Shown here piece by piece: positions 1-8,391 of a stretch of 64,000 nt of DNA. Numbering within the stretch: the stretch's first letter is position 1; the number at the start of each line of letters is the position of its first letter. Source of the stretch: Candidatus Villigracilis proximus. Lineage in GTDB: Bacteria > Chloroflexota > Anaerolineae > Anaerolineales > Villigracilaceae. The stretch spans positions 1 to 64,000 of the forward strand of contig JADKBB010000019.1 of NCBI GenBank assembly GCA_016715195.1. Direction: 5' to 3'. The translations under genes were made by a program, and so were the position numbers. Below the pieces are notes generated by a model. That model made no database searches, had not been told where the DNA came from, and was given only the letters and a program-made list of their open reading frames with translations.

Positions 1-2
1 GT

Positions 3-1049
3 TTCGACGAAGTCCGTTTTGACAAAATGGGCAACACCATCGGACGGATTGGCAACGGAAAGCGTGTGATTGTCTATGATTCACATATTGATACAGTTGG
101 AATTGGCGACCCGCACGAATGGGAGTGGGATCCCTTCAAAGGCAAGATCGAAGATGGTATTTTGTACGCGCGTGGCGCCTGCGATGAGAAAGGCTCCACG
201 CCCGGCATGATCTACGGCTTGGCTATGGCAAACGATTTGGGCCTGCTTGAGGGATGGACTGCTTATTACTTCGGCAATATGGAAGAATGGTGTGATGGTA
301 TAGCCCCCAATACTTTCGCTGAAGTTGACCCGAAGATCAAACCTGATTTCGTTGTGATCGGTGAGCCGACCAAGATGCTCGTCTATCGCGGACATAAAGG
401 CCGCCTTGAAATGAAGGTGACTGCAAAAGGCAAGTCAGCTCATGCGGCGAGCAATCATCTGGGAGACAATGCAATTTATAAATTACTTCCCGTGATCGCA
501 GGCATCCGCGATCTTGAGCCCAAACTCGGTGACCATGAATTTTTAGGTCACGGCAAGATCACAGTTTCAGATATGCATGTCAAAACTCCTTCCATCAATG
601 CGGTGCCCGATGAAGCCATCATCTTCATTGACCGCCGTATGACCTTTGGCGAAACCAAGGAAATGGTTAAGAAACAAGTTGAAGACCTGATCCCCGCTGA
701 ATTCAAAGATTCGGTTAAGTTGGAGGAACTCTTCTACGATGAACCTTCCTATACCGGTTTCGTCTTCCCCGTGGACAAATACTTCCCGGCCTGGGCTTTG
801 GAAGCGGAACATCCGCTCGTGAAAGCCGGTCAGGAAGCACGCACACAGATCGGTTTGCCGGAAGCCGCAAGCAGCAAATGGAATTTCTCCACTAATGGTA
901 TCTATTGGGCTGGTAAGGCGGGCATTCCGTCAATTGGCTTTGGCCCCGGTGACGAAGAGACTGCACACACTGTTCGCGATAGTGTGTCTTTGGAAGATAT
1001 GGTCAAGGCCACTGAGTTCTATGCGCTTTTGCCGAGTTTGATTAAGTAG
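3..1049 (+). CDS. ygeY: YgeY-type M20 family metallohydrolase, 5' partial
   Basis: The reading frame is open from base 3, so the gene begins upstream of the window and 348 residues of the C-terminal part are visible. It resembles the M20 peptidase/deacylase YgeY, named for its occurrence with selenium-dependent molybdenum hydroxylases and purine breakdown. Metal-site motifs of M20 enzymes are visible: DSHIDTV (His ligand), ARGACDEKG (bridging Asp), the Glu-Glu pair in NMEEWCDG and AHTVRDS near the end (last His). The dimerisation region begins around GHKGRLEMKV. The substrate is not known from the sequence. YgeW and carbamate kinase just downstream support the YgeY assignment over a generic ArgE/DapE-type deacylase. 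Confidence 0.88.
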   Translation, partial: FDEVRFDKMGNTIGRIGNGKRVIVYDSHIDTVGIGDPHEWEWDPFKGKIEDGILYARGACDEKGSTPGMIYGLAMANDLGLLEGWTAYYFGNMEEWCDGIAPNTFAEVDPKIKPDFVVIGEPTKMLVYRGHKGRLEMKVTAKGKSAHAASNHLGDNAIYKLLPVIAGIRDLEPKLGDHEFLGHGKITVSDMHVKTPSINAVPDEAIIFIDRRMTFGETKEMVKKQVEDLIPAEFKDSVKLEELFYDEPSYTGFVFPVDKYFPAWALEAEHPLVKAGQEARTQIGLPEAASSKWNFSTNGIYWAGKAGIPSIGFGPGDEETAHTVRDSVSLEDMVKATEFYALLPSLIK

Positions 1050-1053
1050 GAAA

Positions 1054-1114
1054 GTAAACAAGTAGATAAGTATCAAGTAGACATGTTTACCTGCTTACTT
1101 GTCTACTTGTTTAC
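1054..1114. repeat. Self-complementary, internally repetitive intergenic sequence
   Basis: Arms at 1054-1072 and 1096-1114 are inverted copies matching at 18 of 19 positions. Each arm is built from the short word AAGTAGA/CAAGTA repeated. The hairpin lies between ygeY and the phosphatase and ends just before the phosphatase start, so it may affect message stability or partial termination. No U-run follows it. Confidence 0.7.
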
Positions 1115-1119
1115 CTACA

Positions 1120-1647
1120 ATGCCCATGAAAATTTTAGAAATCCGCCGTCATTCAATCCGTTCTCCATTGGGAGTACACCTTAACCAGATGGGCGTTGAC
1201 CTTGCCCGTATGGTGGGGCAGAACCTCGGTCCGTTTGACCGTGTGGTGACATCCACGCTGCCGCGCGCATTTGAAACCGCCATCGCCATGGGATTTGCCG
1301 TGGATGAACAGAATGAAATGATGTCCACTTATGGTGGCGCTGTTGAAAAAGAAGCGCCGTGGCCGCAGTCCTATCAACAATATGCTTCAGCGGTAAAACG
1401 CGGCGGAGTAGCGGCGAAATATGCAAATACATTGGCACAATATTATGCCGGTGTGATGGATTTTATTTCTGAAGGGCGTTCCGCGCTGGTTATCAATCAT
1501 GGCGGAATCGTTGAATTGGGCGTTGTGGGTTGTCTGCCTAATGTTGATTTTTCCACCTGGGGCGGGCCGGTCAGTTATTGCGAAGGCGCAAGATTGTATT
1601 GGGATGATAAATTTATCCGCGCAGAAGTATTGCGTGTAAATCAATAA
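1120..1647 (+). CDS. Histidine phosphatase superfamily protein
   Basis: A protein of about 175 residues of the phosphoglycerate-mutase-like histidine phosphatase fold. The catalytic pocket can be followed: the RRHS motif near the N-terminus carries the phospho-accepting His (RHS instead of the usual RHG), STLPRAFETA supplies the second Arg, and VINHGGIVE the second catalytic His. Two in-frame ATG codons (1120 and 1126) are possible starts. An upstream TTG extension would run through the inverted repeat and is unlikely. It sits between ygeY and ygeW. The substrate cannot be told from sequence. Confidence 0.8.
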   Translation: MPMKILEIRRHSIRSPLGVHLNQMGVDLARMVGQNLGPFDRVVTSTLPRAFETAIAMGFAVDEQNEMMSTYGGAVEKEAPWPQSYQQYASAVKRGGVAAKYANTLAQYYAGVMDFISEGRSALVINHGGIVELGVVGCLPNVDFSTWGGPVSYCEGARLYWDDKFIRAEVLRVNQ

Positions 1648-1696
1648 ATTATGGAGTAGGTAAAACTCCAAAAATAAAACAAGGAGATTAAATATT

Positions 1697-2686
1697 ATGC
1701 AAACAAATTTTCGAGGCCGTGATTTTATTGGCGATCTCGACTTCACCAAAGAGGAAGTCGAAACCGTTTTGGAAGTAGCCTGGGATCTGAAGCGCAAGCG
1801 CGCAATGGGTGAGCCTCATCCATACCTGCGTGATAAGGCGCTGGCGATGTTGTTCTTCTTCTCATCCACCCGCACCCGCGGATCGTTCGAAGCTGGCATG
1901 GCGCAGTTGGGTGGTCACGGCGCTTTCATTGACAGCAACACCACACAAATTTCTCATGGTGATACCCCCGTGGAGATCGGCGAAATTTTTGGCCGCTACT
2001 TCGACGGCATCGCCATTCGTCACTGTGACTACGGTGATGGCAACAAATATTTGAACGCAGTCGCAAAGAATTCCCGTGCGCCTGTCTTGAACATGCAATG
2101 CGATATTTATCATCCCTTCCAGTGCCTTGCTGATTTGATGACCATCATGGAAAAGAAGGGCAAGGATTTGCGCAAGAAGAAGATCGTTGTTTCATGGGCC
2201 TATGCCGCTTCCTATCTCAAACCGATCTCTGTTCCTCAATCTTTGATCCTCCAAATGCCGCGCTTCGGCATGGATGTCACCTTGGCCTACCCGCCTGAAT
2301 TCCCGTTGATGCCCGAGATCGTGGAGCAGGCCAAAGAACAGGCTCAACTCGCCGGCACAAATTTTGAGATCATTGACACCAAAGACGGCATGAAGGAAGC
2401 CTGCAAAGATGCCGATGTGATCTACGCCAAGTCATGGGGTCCGCTGTTGACCACGACCGACAAGGTCGAAGGCAAGAAACTTCAGGACATGTACAAGAAC
2501 TGGATCATGGATGACGACAAACTGAAGGTCGCCCGCAAGGACGCCATCTACATGCATCCATTGCCCGCTGACCGTGATGTCGAAGTCACCAGCAGCGTGC
2601 TGGATGGTCCGCAGTCAGTGGTATTTGACGAAGCCGAAAATCGCCTGCACGCGCAAAAAGCCGTCATGGCGTTGACGATGTCGTAG
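1697..2686 (+). CDS. ygeW: YgeW-type knotted carbamoyltransferase
   Basis: Transcarbamylase of the ornithine/aspartate carbamoyltransferase superfamily, 329 residues, most like the YgeW family. The carbamoyl-phosphate loop reads FFSSTRTRGSFE and the late active-site loop reads MHPLPADRDVEV. An AAGGAG ribosome site lies 8 bases before the ATG. In E. coli ygeW lies with ygeX, ygeY, ssnA, hyuA and a carbamate kinase in a cluster linked to purine or ureide catabolism. Here ygeY lies upstream and carbamate kinase downstream. The inferred role is forming or splitting a carbamoylated intermediate whose carbamoyl phosphate feeds carbamate kinase. The physiological substrate is unresolved. Confidence 0.88.
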   Translation: MQTNFRGRDFIGDLDFTKEEVETVLEVAWDLKRKRAMGEPHPYLRDKALAMLFFFSSTRTRGSFEAGMAQLGGHGAFIDSNTTQISHGDTPVEIGEIFGRYFDGIAIRHCDYGDGNKYLNAVAKNSRAPVLNMQCDIYHPFQCLADLMTIMEKKGKDLRKKKIVVSWAYAASYLKPISVPQSLILQMPRFGMDVTLAYPPEFPLMPEIVEQAKEQAQLAGTNFEIIDTKDGMKEACKDADVIYAKSWGPLLTTTDKVEGKKLQDMYKNWIMDDDKLKVARKDAIYMHPLPADRDVEVTSSVLDGPQSVVFDEAENRLHAQKAVMALTMS

Positions 2687-2689
2687 AAA

Positions 2690-2770
2690 GTAAAAAGTAA
2701 AAGGTGAGAAGTAAAAAGCAGCCAATTTTCTTCCGCTACTTTTTACTTCTTCCTTCTCACTGCTTTTCTT
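2690..2770. repeat. Self-complementary repetitive spacer
   Basis: The spacer between ygeW and the carbamate kinase gene is made of repeated AAGTAAAA-like words and their complements. GAAGTAAAAAG at 2708-2718 pairs with CTTTTTACTTC at 2739-2749, and GTGAGAAG pairs with CTTCTCAC further out. The AAGGAG ribosome site of the next gene follows directly. It has the same design as the spacer at 1054-1114 but a different sequence. Confidence 0.6.
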
Positions 2771-2781
2771 AAGGAGAGCCC

Positions 2782-3444
2782 ATGACCCACAAACTCGCTG
2801 TAATCGCCATTGGTGGTAATTCACTTATCGTTGATGAAAAAAATGTAAGTGTTGAAAGCCAGTATAAAGCTGCAAAGGAAACCGCTGTACATATTGCGGA
2901 TATGATCGAGCAGGGCTGGGAAGTAGCCATCGGCCACGGAAACGGCCCGCAGGTTGGATTCATTCTCAGGCGTTCAGAGATCGCCGCTCGTGTTGAAGGA
3001 ATAAAAGAGATCGTTGAATTGGAAACCGTTCAAACGCTGCTCGAAAAAGGCATCGTCACCATCACCGTTGGCGGCGGCGGAATTCCCGTCGTTGACCCCG
3101 GTGACGGAAACTACGAAGGCATCGCCGCTGTTGTAGATAAAGATTATGCTTCATCATTATTGGCACGTGAACTTGAAGCCGACCTGTTTGTTATCTCGAC
3201 CGCAGTGGAAAAAGTGGCTGTCCACTTTGGCAAGCCTGAACAGAAATGGCTTGATAAAATAACTCTTGCCGAAGCCAAAGCCTATCTCGCCGAAGGCATA
3301 CATTTTGCCAAAGGTTCCATGGCGCCCAAGATACAGGCTGTGATCTGGTTCCTCGAAAACGGCGGCAAGGAAGCGCTTATCACCAATCCCGAAAATATTG
3401 GCCGCGCCCTGAAAGGCGAAACCGGCACAAGGATCGTTCGATAA
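2782..3444 (+). CDS. arcC: Carbamate kinase, internally shortened
   Basis: Amino-acid-kinase-fold carbamate kinase (ATP + carbamate from ADP + carbamoyl phosphate). N-terminal motifs are typical: AIGGNSLI and GHGNGPQVG. The C-terminal half is also typical: TVGGGGIPVVD, VVDKDYAS and FAKGSMAPKI. However, the protein is only 220 residues against roughly 310 for the family. The missing part is internal: about residue 69 jumps from the segment after GNGPQVG straight to the EIVELETVQTL segment that normally follows the PSPKP region. About 90-100 residues are absent, including the QG(A/S)IGY segment and the protruding subdomain. The deletion is in frame. It could be a true deletion or an assembly collapse; if real, catalysis is doubtful. 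Confidence 0.82.
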   Translation: MTHKLAVIAIGGNSLIVDEKNVSVESQYKAAKETAVHIADMIEQGWEVAIGHGNGPQVGFILRRSEIAARVEGIKEIVELETVQTLLEKGIVTITVGGGGIPVVDPGDGNYEGIAAVVDKDYASSLLARELEADLFVISTAVEKVAVHFGKPEQKWLDKITLAEAKAYLAEGIHFAKGSMAPKIQAVIWFLENGGKEALITNPENIGRALKGETGTRIVR

Positions 3445-3449
3445 ATAAA

Positions 3450-3483
3450 TTTTGCACGGGCAGATTTATCTGCCCGTGCAAAA
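3450..3483. terminator. Strong intrinsic terminator after the carbamate kinase gene
   Basis: A perfect 15-bp inverted repeat (3450-3464 with 3469-3483) with a 4-base loop. Its arms begin with T and end with A runs, so it can work in both directions. It lies just after the carbamate kinase stop and argues that the next gene starts at 3491, not at the ATG inside the hairpin at 3452. Confidence 0.9.
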
Positions 3484-3490
3484 ACATCAT

Positions 3491-5440
3491 ATGAAAAAAA
3501 TTCATCCATCCATCACCCTTCTCTTTGCCGCCATCCTCGCTTATGGCTTGCTCATCCCACAGCTTGGCTTTTATTGGGATGACCTGCCCATGTCGTGGAT
3601 TCGCTATCAATTGGGCGTGGAGGCGATGACAAAATATTTCTCAACCAACCGTCCCATTTGGGCATTGCTGTATCAGGTCACCACGCGCATCCTTCCGCAT
3701 GAGCCGATCTACTGGCAGGTCTTCGCTTTATTCTGGCGCTGGGCTGGCGCGGTCACATTGTGGGCCACGGTCAAACAATTATTCCCGCAGCGTGAAAAAT
3801 TTGCGCTCACATTAAGTCTGCTATTTTTGCTCTATCCGGGTTTCAATCAACAGTGGGGAAGTTATCTTTACAGTCATTTCTTCATCGTCCTCTTTTTCTT
3901 CCTGTTTTCCTTTTTGCTCATGCTGCGCGGCAAAACGATTCCTGCGTTGATATTTTCTGCGCTCAATCTTTGGATGATGGAATATTTCTTCGTCCTCGAA
4001 TTGATTCGTCCCTTCATCATTTGGACATCGCTTCAAGCTATTTCTTCTCCCAAAGAACGCATCATCCGCACCCTGAAACTGTGGACGCCCTATCTGGCAG
4101 TTTTTGTGCTGGCAGTTTTATCACGTATCTTCATCTTCAATAATCAGGTGTATGGCTTTAGTATTAAAGATCAACTGGTGGAAGCACCAGTTGCAACCAT
4201 AATCCTGCTTTTGCAAAATATCTTCACCAGCCTGTGGACAGTCACCGGCGCGGCGTGGGCCTTGATCTTCCAATTCCCGAACCCGTCTGTTGATGGTCCG
4301 CGCATTACTTTGATCTATTCGGTTGTGGTGGTCGCTGTCGGGGCGCTGGCGATGTTTGGGTGGCAGAAGCAGGCTCAAGTCGAAGAAAGAAGCGGACGGG
4401 AAATTGGCTGGATAATCGCCCTGGGCGTCGTCATGCTCTTGTTGGGCGGTCCGCCTTTCTGGTTGACGAATGTTCCCGTCTCTTTGGGCTATCCTGCAAA
4501 TCGGGCCACCTTATCTTTTTTGCTTGGCGCAAGTTTTGTGTTCGCTGGTTTGTTGGAACTTATTCCGGCAAAAATAAAATATGCGGTTGTGGTTGCGTTT
4601 GTTGCGCTGGCAGCGGGACGTCAGTTTTTGTGGGCCAATGAATTCCGCCGTGATTGGACATACCAGAAAAATCTATTCTGGCAGATGACCTGGCGCGCGC
4701 CCGGTCTTGAAAAGAATACGATGGTTTTGATAAATGAAGACTTGAAATACTATGCAGATAATTCATTGGGCGCGGCGTTGAATTGGGTCTACGCGCCTGA
4801 TAATCACACAGATGTTGTGGATTATGTTTTGTTCTATCCCACGAACCGTGAATATTTATCTTTTAATTTGAATCAGCCAGTGGACTATGATTTTCTGGCC
4901 GGAAAATTTCATGGCAACACATCACAGACTGTTGTCTTTTATTATTCACCGCCGCGTTGTTTGCGCCTGCTTGATCCTGAGATCGACGGCGCGAATCGTT
5001 TGATCCCTGAAGATTCTTTATTGCGCGATGCCGCGTTTTTATCATCCACTGTGCCGATATTAAGTGAAACCACTGCGCGTATGCCCGATGTTTATGGCCC
5101 TGAACCCGAACACGGCTGGTGCTATTATTTCCAAAAGGCAGATCTTGCGCGTCAAATGGGTGACTGGGAAACTGTTACCCGTTTGGGCGATGACGCTTTT
5201 GCGCTGGACGACTATCCTAATGACCCGATTGAGAGATTTGTTTTCATTGAAGGATACGCTCATACAGCAGATTGGGAAAAGGCGGTAGAATTGTCTCAGA
5301 ATTCTTACAAGGTATCGAAAAGTTATGTAGGTCCGCTTTTATGTAAATTGTGGGACCGTATCGAAAGAGAAACTGAAAATACCTCTCTGCAAAAAAAGAC
5401 TCTGGATGGAGTCCGAAGTAAATTTGAGTGTTTGCCTTAG
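3491..5440 (+). CDS. Polytopic membrane protein, GT-C glycosyltransferase-like
   Basis: A 649-residue integral membrane protein. The first membrane span is followed directly by FYWDDLPMSW, an acidic pair at residues 30-31 placed like the catalytic Asp motif of GT-C glycosyltransferases (PMT/GT39 type). About ten further hydrophobic spans fill residues 50-410. The C-terminal 230 residues are soluble and contain a helical, TPR-like segment. The start at 3491 was chosen because the longer frame begins inside the terminator stem. The acceptor and sugar are unknown. It might equally be a non-enzymatic membrane protein of unknown function. Confidence 0.65.
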   Translation: MKKIHPSITLLFAAILAYGLLIPQLGFYWDDLPMSWIRYQLGVEAMTKYFSTNRPIWALLYQVTTRILPHEPIYWQVFALFWRWAGAVTLWATVKQLFPQREKFALTLSLLFLLYPGFNQQWGSYLYSHFFIVLFFFLFSFLLMLRGKTIPALIFSALNLWMMEYFFVLELIRPFIIWTSLQAISSPKERIIRTLKLWTPYLAVFVLAVLSRIFIFNNQVYGFSIKDQLVEAPVATIILLLQNIFTSLWTVTGAAWALIFQFPNPSVDGPRITLIYSVVVVAVGALAMFGWQKQAQVEERSGREIGWIIALGVVMLLLGGPPFWLTNVPVSLGYPANRATLSFLLGASFVFAGLLELIPAKIKYAVVVAFVALAAGRQFLWANEFRRDWTYQKNLFWQMTWRAPGLEKNTMVLINEDLKYYADNSLGAALNWVYAPDNHTDVVDYVLFYPTNREYLSFNLNQPVDYDFLAGKFHGNTSQTVVFYYSPPRCLRLLDPEIDGANRLIPEDSLLRDAAFLSSTVPILSETTARMPDVYGPEPEHGWCYYFQKADLARQMGDWETVTRLGDDAFALDDYPNDPIERFVFIEGYAHTADWEKAVELSQNSYKVSKSYVGPLLCKLWDRIERETENTSLQKKTLDGVRSKFECLP

Positions 5441-5556
5441 CGGTGAAAATTTTAACCTCTGGTAGAATTGTTTAGACAACTATAAAGGAAGTCTCGGCAC
5501 AGATCACCTTTGTACGTTTTGTTCGTAAAACTCAAATTTCAATAAGGAGAAGAAGA

Positions 5557-6828
5557 ATGCGTAAGAATTTTGCTCGTCTGGCCATGTTCGCTCTGGCCCT
5601 CATGCTCGTCCTCTCAGCTTGTGGTGGAACACCCGCTGCGACTGAAGCCCCCGTTGTTGATGCTACCGAAGCCCCAGCTATGACCGAAGCGCCTGCTGTC
5701 GCCACAGAAGCACCCGCTGCTGAACAGTTTGTTTTCGGTTTATTGATGGTCGGCCCCTATAATGACAATGGCTGGAGTCAGGCTCATTATGAGGCAGGTC
5801 TCTACCTCGAAGAAAAACTTGGTGCCAAGATGGTTTACCTTGATAAGGTAAATCCCGCCGATCGTCCCGGCACCACCCCCGATCAGCTCGCTGAAGAATT
5901 GGTTGCCCAGGGCGCGAAACTTGTCATCTTCAACTCTGATGACATGAAAGATGCCTCCACCACCTTCGCCAAAGCCAACCCCGATGTATTTGTCATCATG
6001 GCTTCCGGTGATCAGGTTTGGCCTGAAGGCAATATCTACGAAGAAATCCCCAATCTGACCAATATCATGGGCCGCATGGAATATGGCAAGATGATGGCTG
6101 GCTGTGCCGCCGCCCTCACCACTGATACCGGAAAGATCGGTTATCTCGGACCATTGATCAATGACGAAACCCGCCGCCTTGCATCCTCCGCTTATCTTGG
6201 CGCGAAGCATTGCTGGGAACAGGCTGGTAACGATCCTGCCGGTTTGGAATTCAAAGTAACATGGATCGGTTTCTGGTTCAACATCCCTGGTGTTACTCTT
6301 GACCCCGTTCAGGTTTCCAATGATTTCTACACCACAGGTTATGATGTTGTCATCTCCGGTATCGACAACCCCGTCAATCTTGGTGAAGCTCAGAAACTCA
6401 TGAGCGAAGGTACACCTTCCTATGGTGTGGCCTATGACTATGTCGCCGCTTGTGATGCCGCTCCTGAAGTTTGTATCGGTGTGCCGTATTTCAACTGGGG
6501 TCCTGAATACCTCAAGGCTATTTCCTCCGCTCAGGATGGTACATGGGAATCCCAATTCATTTGGGCCAGCCCTGATTGGGCTGATATCAATAACCCCGAT
6601 ACTTCCACTGTCGGTTTTGTGAATGGTCCCGCATTGAGCGAAGACGCTGCTGCCGCAGTTGATGCCTTTGCCGATGAATTGGCTGGTGGCCTCAACCTGT
6701 TCGCTGGCCCGCTTAATTTTCAGGATGGAACACCTTATCTCGCTGATGGTGAGGAAGCTACCGACCAGCAGATCTGGTACCTGTCTCAACTGCTCGAAGG
6801 TATGGAAGGCTTGAGCGCTTCCGAATAA
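5557..6828 (+). CDS. BMP-family ABC transporter substrate-binding lipoprotein
   Basis: Lipoprotein of 423 residues in the BmpA/Med family, the binding component of nucleoside importers. The signal peptide ends in the lipobox LSAC with the lipidated Cys at position 22. A low-complexity Thr-Glu-Ala-Pro repeat linker (about residues 25-48) tethers the binding domain, which starts at FVFGLLMVGPYNDNGW, a typical family opening. The ATPase and two permeases follow. An AAGGAG ribosome site precedes the ATG. A terminator between this gene and the ATPase gene would let the binding protein be made in excess. The ligand is probably a nucleoside, by family. Confidence 0.9.
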   Translation: MRKNFARLAMFALALMLVLSACGGTPAATEAPVVDATEAPAMTEAPAVATEAPAAEQFVFGLLMVGPYNDNGWSQAHYEAGLYLEEKLGAKMVYLDKVNPADRPGTTPDQLAEELVAQGAKLVIFNSDDMKDASTTFAKANPDVFVIMASGDQVWPEGNIYEEIPNLTNIMGRMEYGKMMAGCAAALTTDTGKIGYLGPLINDETRRLASSAYLGAKHCWEQAGNDPAGLEFKVTWIGFWFNIPGVTLDPVQVSNDFYTTGYDVVISGIDNPVNLGEAQKLMSEGTPSYGVAYDYVAACDAAPEVCIGVPYFNWGPEYLKAISSAQDGTWESQFIWASPDWADINNPDTSTVGFVNGPALSEDAAAAVDAFADELAGGLNLFAGPLNFQDGTPYLADGEEATDQQIWYLSQLLEGMEGLSASE

Positions 6829-6843
6829 GTAGATCCCGTTTTT

Positions 6844-6876
6844 GTAGGGGCGCGGTTATCGCGCCCCTACATTTTT
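6844..6876 (+). terminator. Intrinsic terminator/attenuator within the transporter operon
   Basis: An 11-bp GC-rich stem (6844-6854 with 6860-6870), 5-base loop, followed by ATTTTTG. It lies between the lipoprotein and ATPase genes, consistent with partial readthrough. The palindrome (GTAGGGGCGCG type) also resembles dispersed palindromic repeats found in many genomes. Confidence 0.8.
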
Positions 6877-6900
6877 GTATCATGGAGTCCCACAACGCCC

Positions 6901-8391
6901 ATGAACGTCGAACTCAAAAATATTCACAAACATTTCGGCAAGACCTATGCCAACAAGGGGATCAATCTCGCCATTCCCGCAGGCACGATCCAGGGAATTT
7001 TGGGGGAGAACGGCGCCGGTAAAAGCACCTTGATGAAGATCCTCTCCGGATTTATTCAGGCAGATTCCGGCGGTCAAATTATTTTAGACGGAAAACCCGT
7101 CACCATTCATTCACCCGCTGATGCGATCCATGTTGGCGTGGGAATGCTTCATCAAGACCCATTGGACTTTCCGCCAATGCGCGTACTTGATAATTTTTTA
7201 CTTGGACGCTCCGGCGGACTTTTCCCCAACCGCACCGCAGTCGCCCGTGACTTTAGCCTGCTCGCTGAAAAATTTGATTTTTCCCTCGACCCGGACAGTT
7301 ACGTCGACTCGCTCACTGTGGGTGAGCGTCAACAACTTGAAATCATACGTCTGTTGTGGCTGGGGGCGCGCATCCTCATCCTTGATGAGCCAACCACTGG
7401 AATCAGCGCTTCACAAAAAACAAAACTATTCGCCACACTAAAAATACTGGCTGAACAAGGCATGACCGTCATCTTCGTTTCTCATAAACTTGAAGATGTG
7501 GAGCATTTGTGCAGTCAGGTTGCCATTCTGCGGGCTGGTGAATTGGTGGGCGAAATGAAACCTCCATTCAGCACCACCAAACTGGTCGAAATGATGTTCG
7601 GCAAAGCAGTGACTTTGGGCGAGCGCCTAACCGCTGAAGTGGGTGATGCCATTCTTTCCCTTAATAATATTTCCCTTGAGGATGTTCGCTTAAAGATAAA
7701 AGATGTAAGCCTTGATCTGCGCGCTGGTGAAGTGATCGGCCTCGCTGGTTTGGAAGGTTCGGGGCAGGGCATGTTCATCCGCGCCTGCTCGGGGTTGGTG
7801 CGGCCTGTCGGAGGCCGGGTGCAGCTCAAAGGTCACGACCTGACCGGCAAGTCGTATCACACCTTTAAGAATGCGGGAGTCAACTTCCTGCCGGCGGCGC
7901 GTCTCGAAGAGGGATTAGTCCCCGGCTTGAGTCTGACAGATCATTTTGTGCTGGCCGAACAACCCAAAGGGATTTTTATTGACCGTGCTGCGGGCGAAAA
8001 ACTTGCAGAGGACCGCATCAAATCATTTAACATTCGCGGTACACCGCTGAGTACAGTGGAATCGCTTTCGGGTGGTAATCAACAACGCGCCGAACTTGCG
8101 TTGTTACAAACTCCACTTTCAATGATCCTGCTCGAACATCCCACCCGCGGATTGGATATTGAATCCGTGATCTATATCTGGGCGAAACTGAAGGAAAGAT
8201 GCAAACAGGGCGCGGCGATCATTTTTATTTCTTCAGACCTGGAGGAAGTATTGCAATATAGCGACCGTGTGCTAGTGTTCTTTAGCGGCAAGGTGTCACC
8301 TCCCATTGATGCGGCTACAACCAGTGTTGAACAACTCGGCCAGTTAATCGGCGGCAAGGGTTGGCCTGAGAAGGGAGGCAGCCATGCTTAA
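6901..8391 (+). CDS. ABC transporter ATP-binding protein, double ABC domain (nucleoside/sugar type)
   Basis: A 496-residue protein with two fused ABC modules, as in YufO/NupA- and RbsA-like importers. Module 1 has Walker A GENGAGKST (35-43), signature LTVGERQQLE and Walker B ILILDEPT. Module 2 has a degenerate Walker A (GLEGSGQGM), a good signature LSGGNQQR and an altered Walker B (ILLEHPTRGLD), so it probably binds but does not hydrolyse ATP, as usual in this family. It overlaps the next gene by 8 bases. It powers uptake of the ligand delivered by the BMP lipoprotein at 5557. Confidence 0.92.
   Translation: MNVELKNIHKHFGKTYANKGINLAIPAGTIQGILGENGAGKSTLMKILSGFIQADSGGQIILDGKPVTIHSPADAIHVGVGMLHQDPLDFPPMRVLDNFLLGRSGGLFPNRTAVARDFSLLAEKFDFSLDPDSYVDSLTVGERQQLEIIRLLWLGARILILDEPTTGISASQKTKLFATLKILAEQGMTVIFVSHKLEDVEHLCSQVAILRAGELVGEMKPPFSTTKLVEMMFGKAVTLGERLTAEVGDAILSLNNISLEDVRLKIKDVSLDLRAGEVIGLAGLEGSGQGMFIRACSGLVRPVGGRVQLKGHDLTGKSYHTFKNAGVNFLPAARLEEGLVPGLSLTDHFVLAEQPKGIFIDRAAGEKLAEDRIKSFNIRGTPLSTVESLSGGNQQRAELALLQTPLSMILLEHPTRGLDIESVIYIWAKLKERCKQGAAIIFISSDLEEVLQYSDRVLVFFSGKVSPPIDAATTSVEQLGQLIGGKGWPEKGGSHA

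Noticed and set aside
3452..3490. Extended N-terminus of the GT-C-like gene beginning at 3452
   Set aside because: The added 13 codons lie within the strong terminator stem at 3450-3483 and lack a membrane or signal pattern, so the ATG at 3491 is preferred.
5740..6789. Antisense reading frame of 349 codons opposite the BMP lipoprotein gene
   Set aside because: It overlaps a fully supported lipoprotein gene with canonical motifs, contains no recognisable domain and no ribosome site. It arises from the codon bias of the sense gene.
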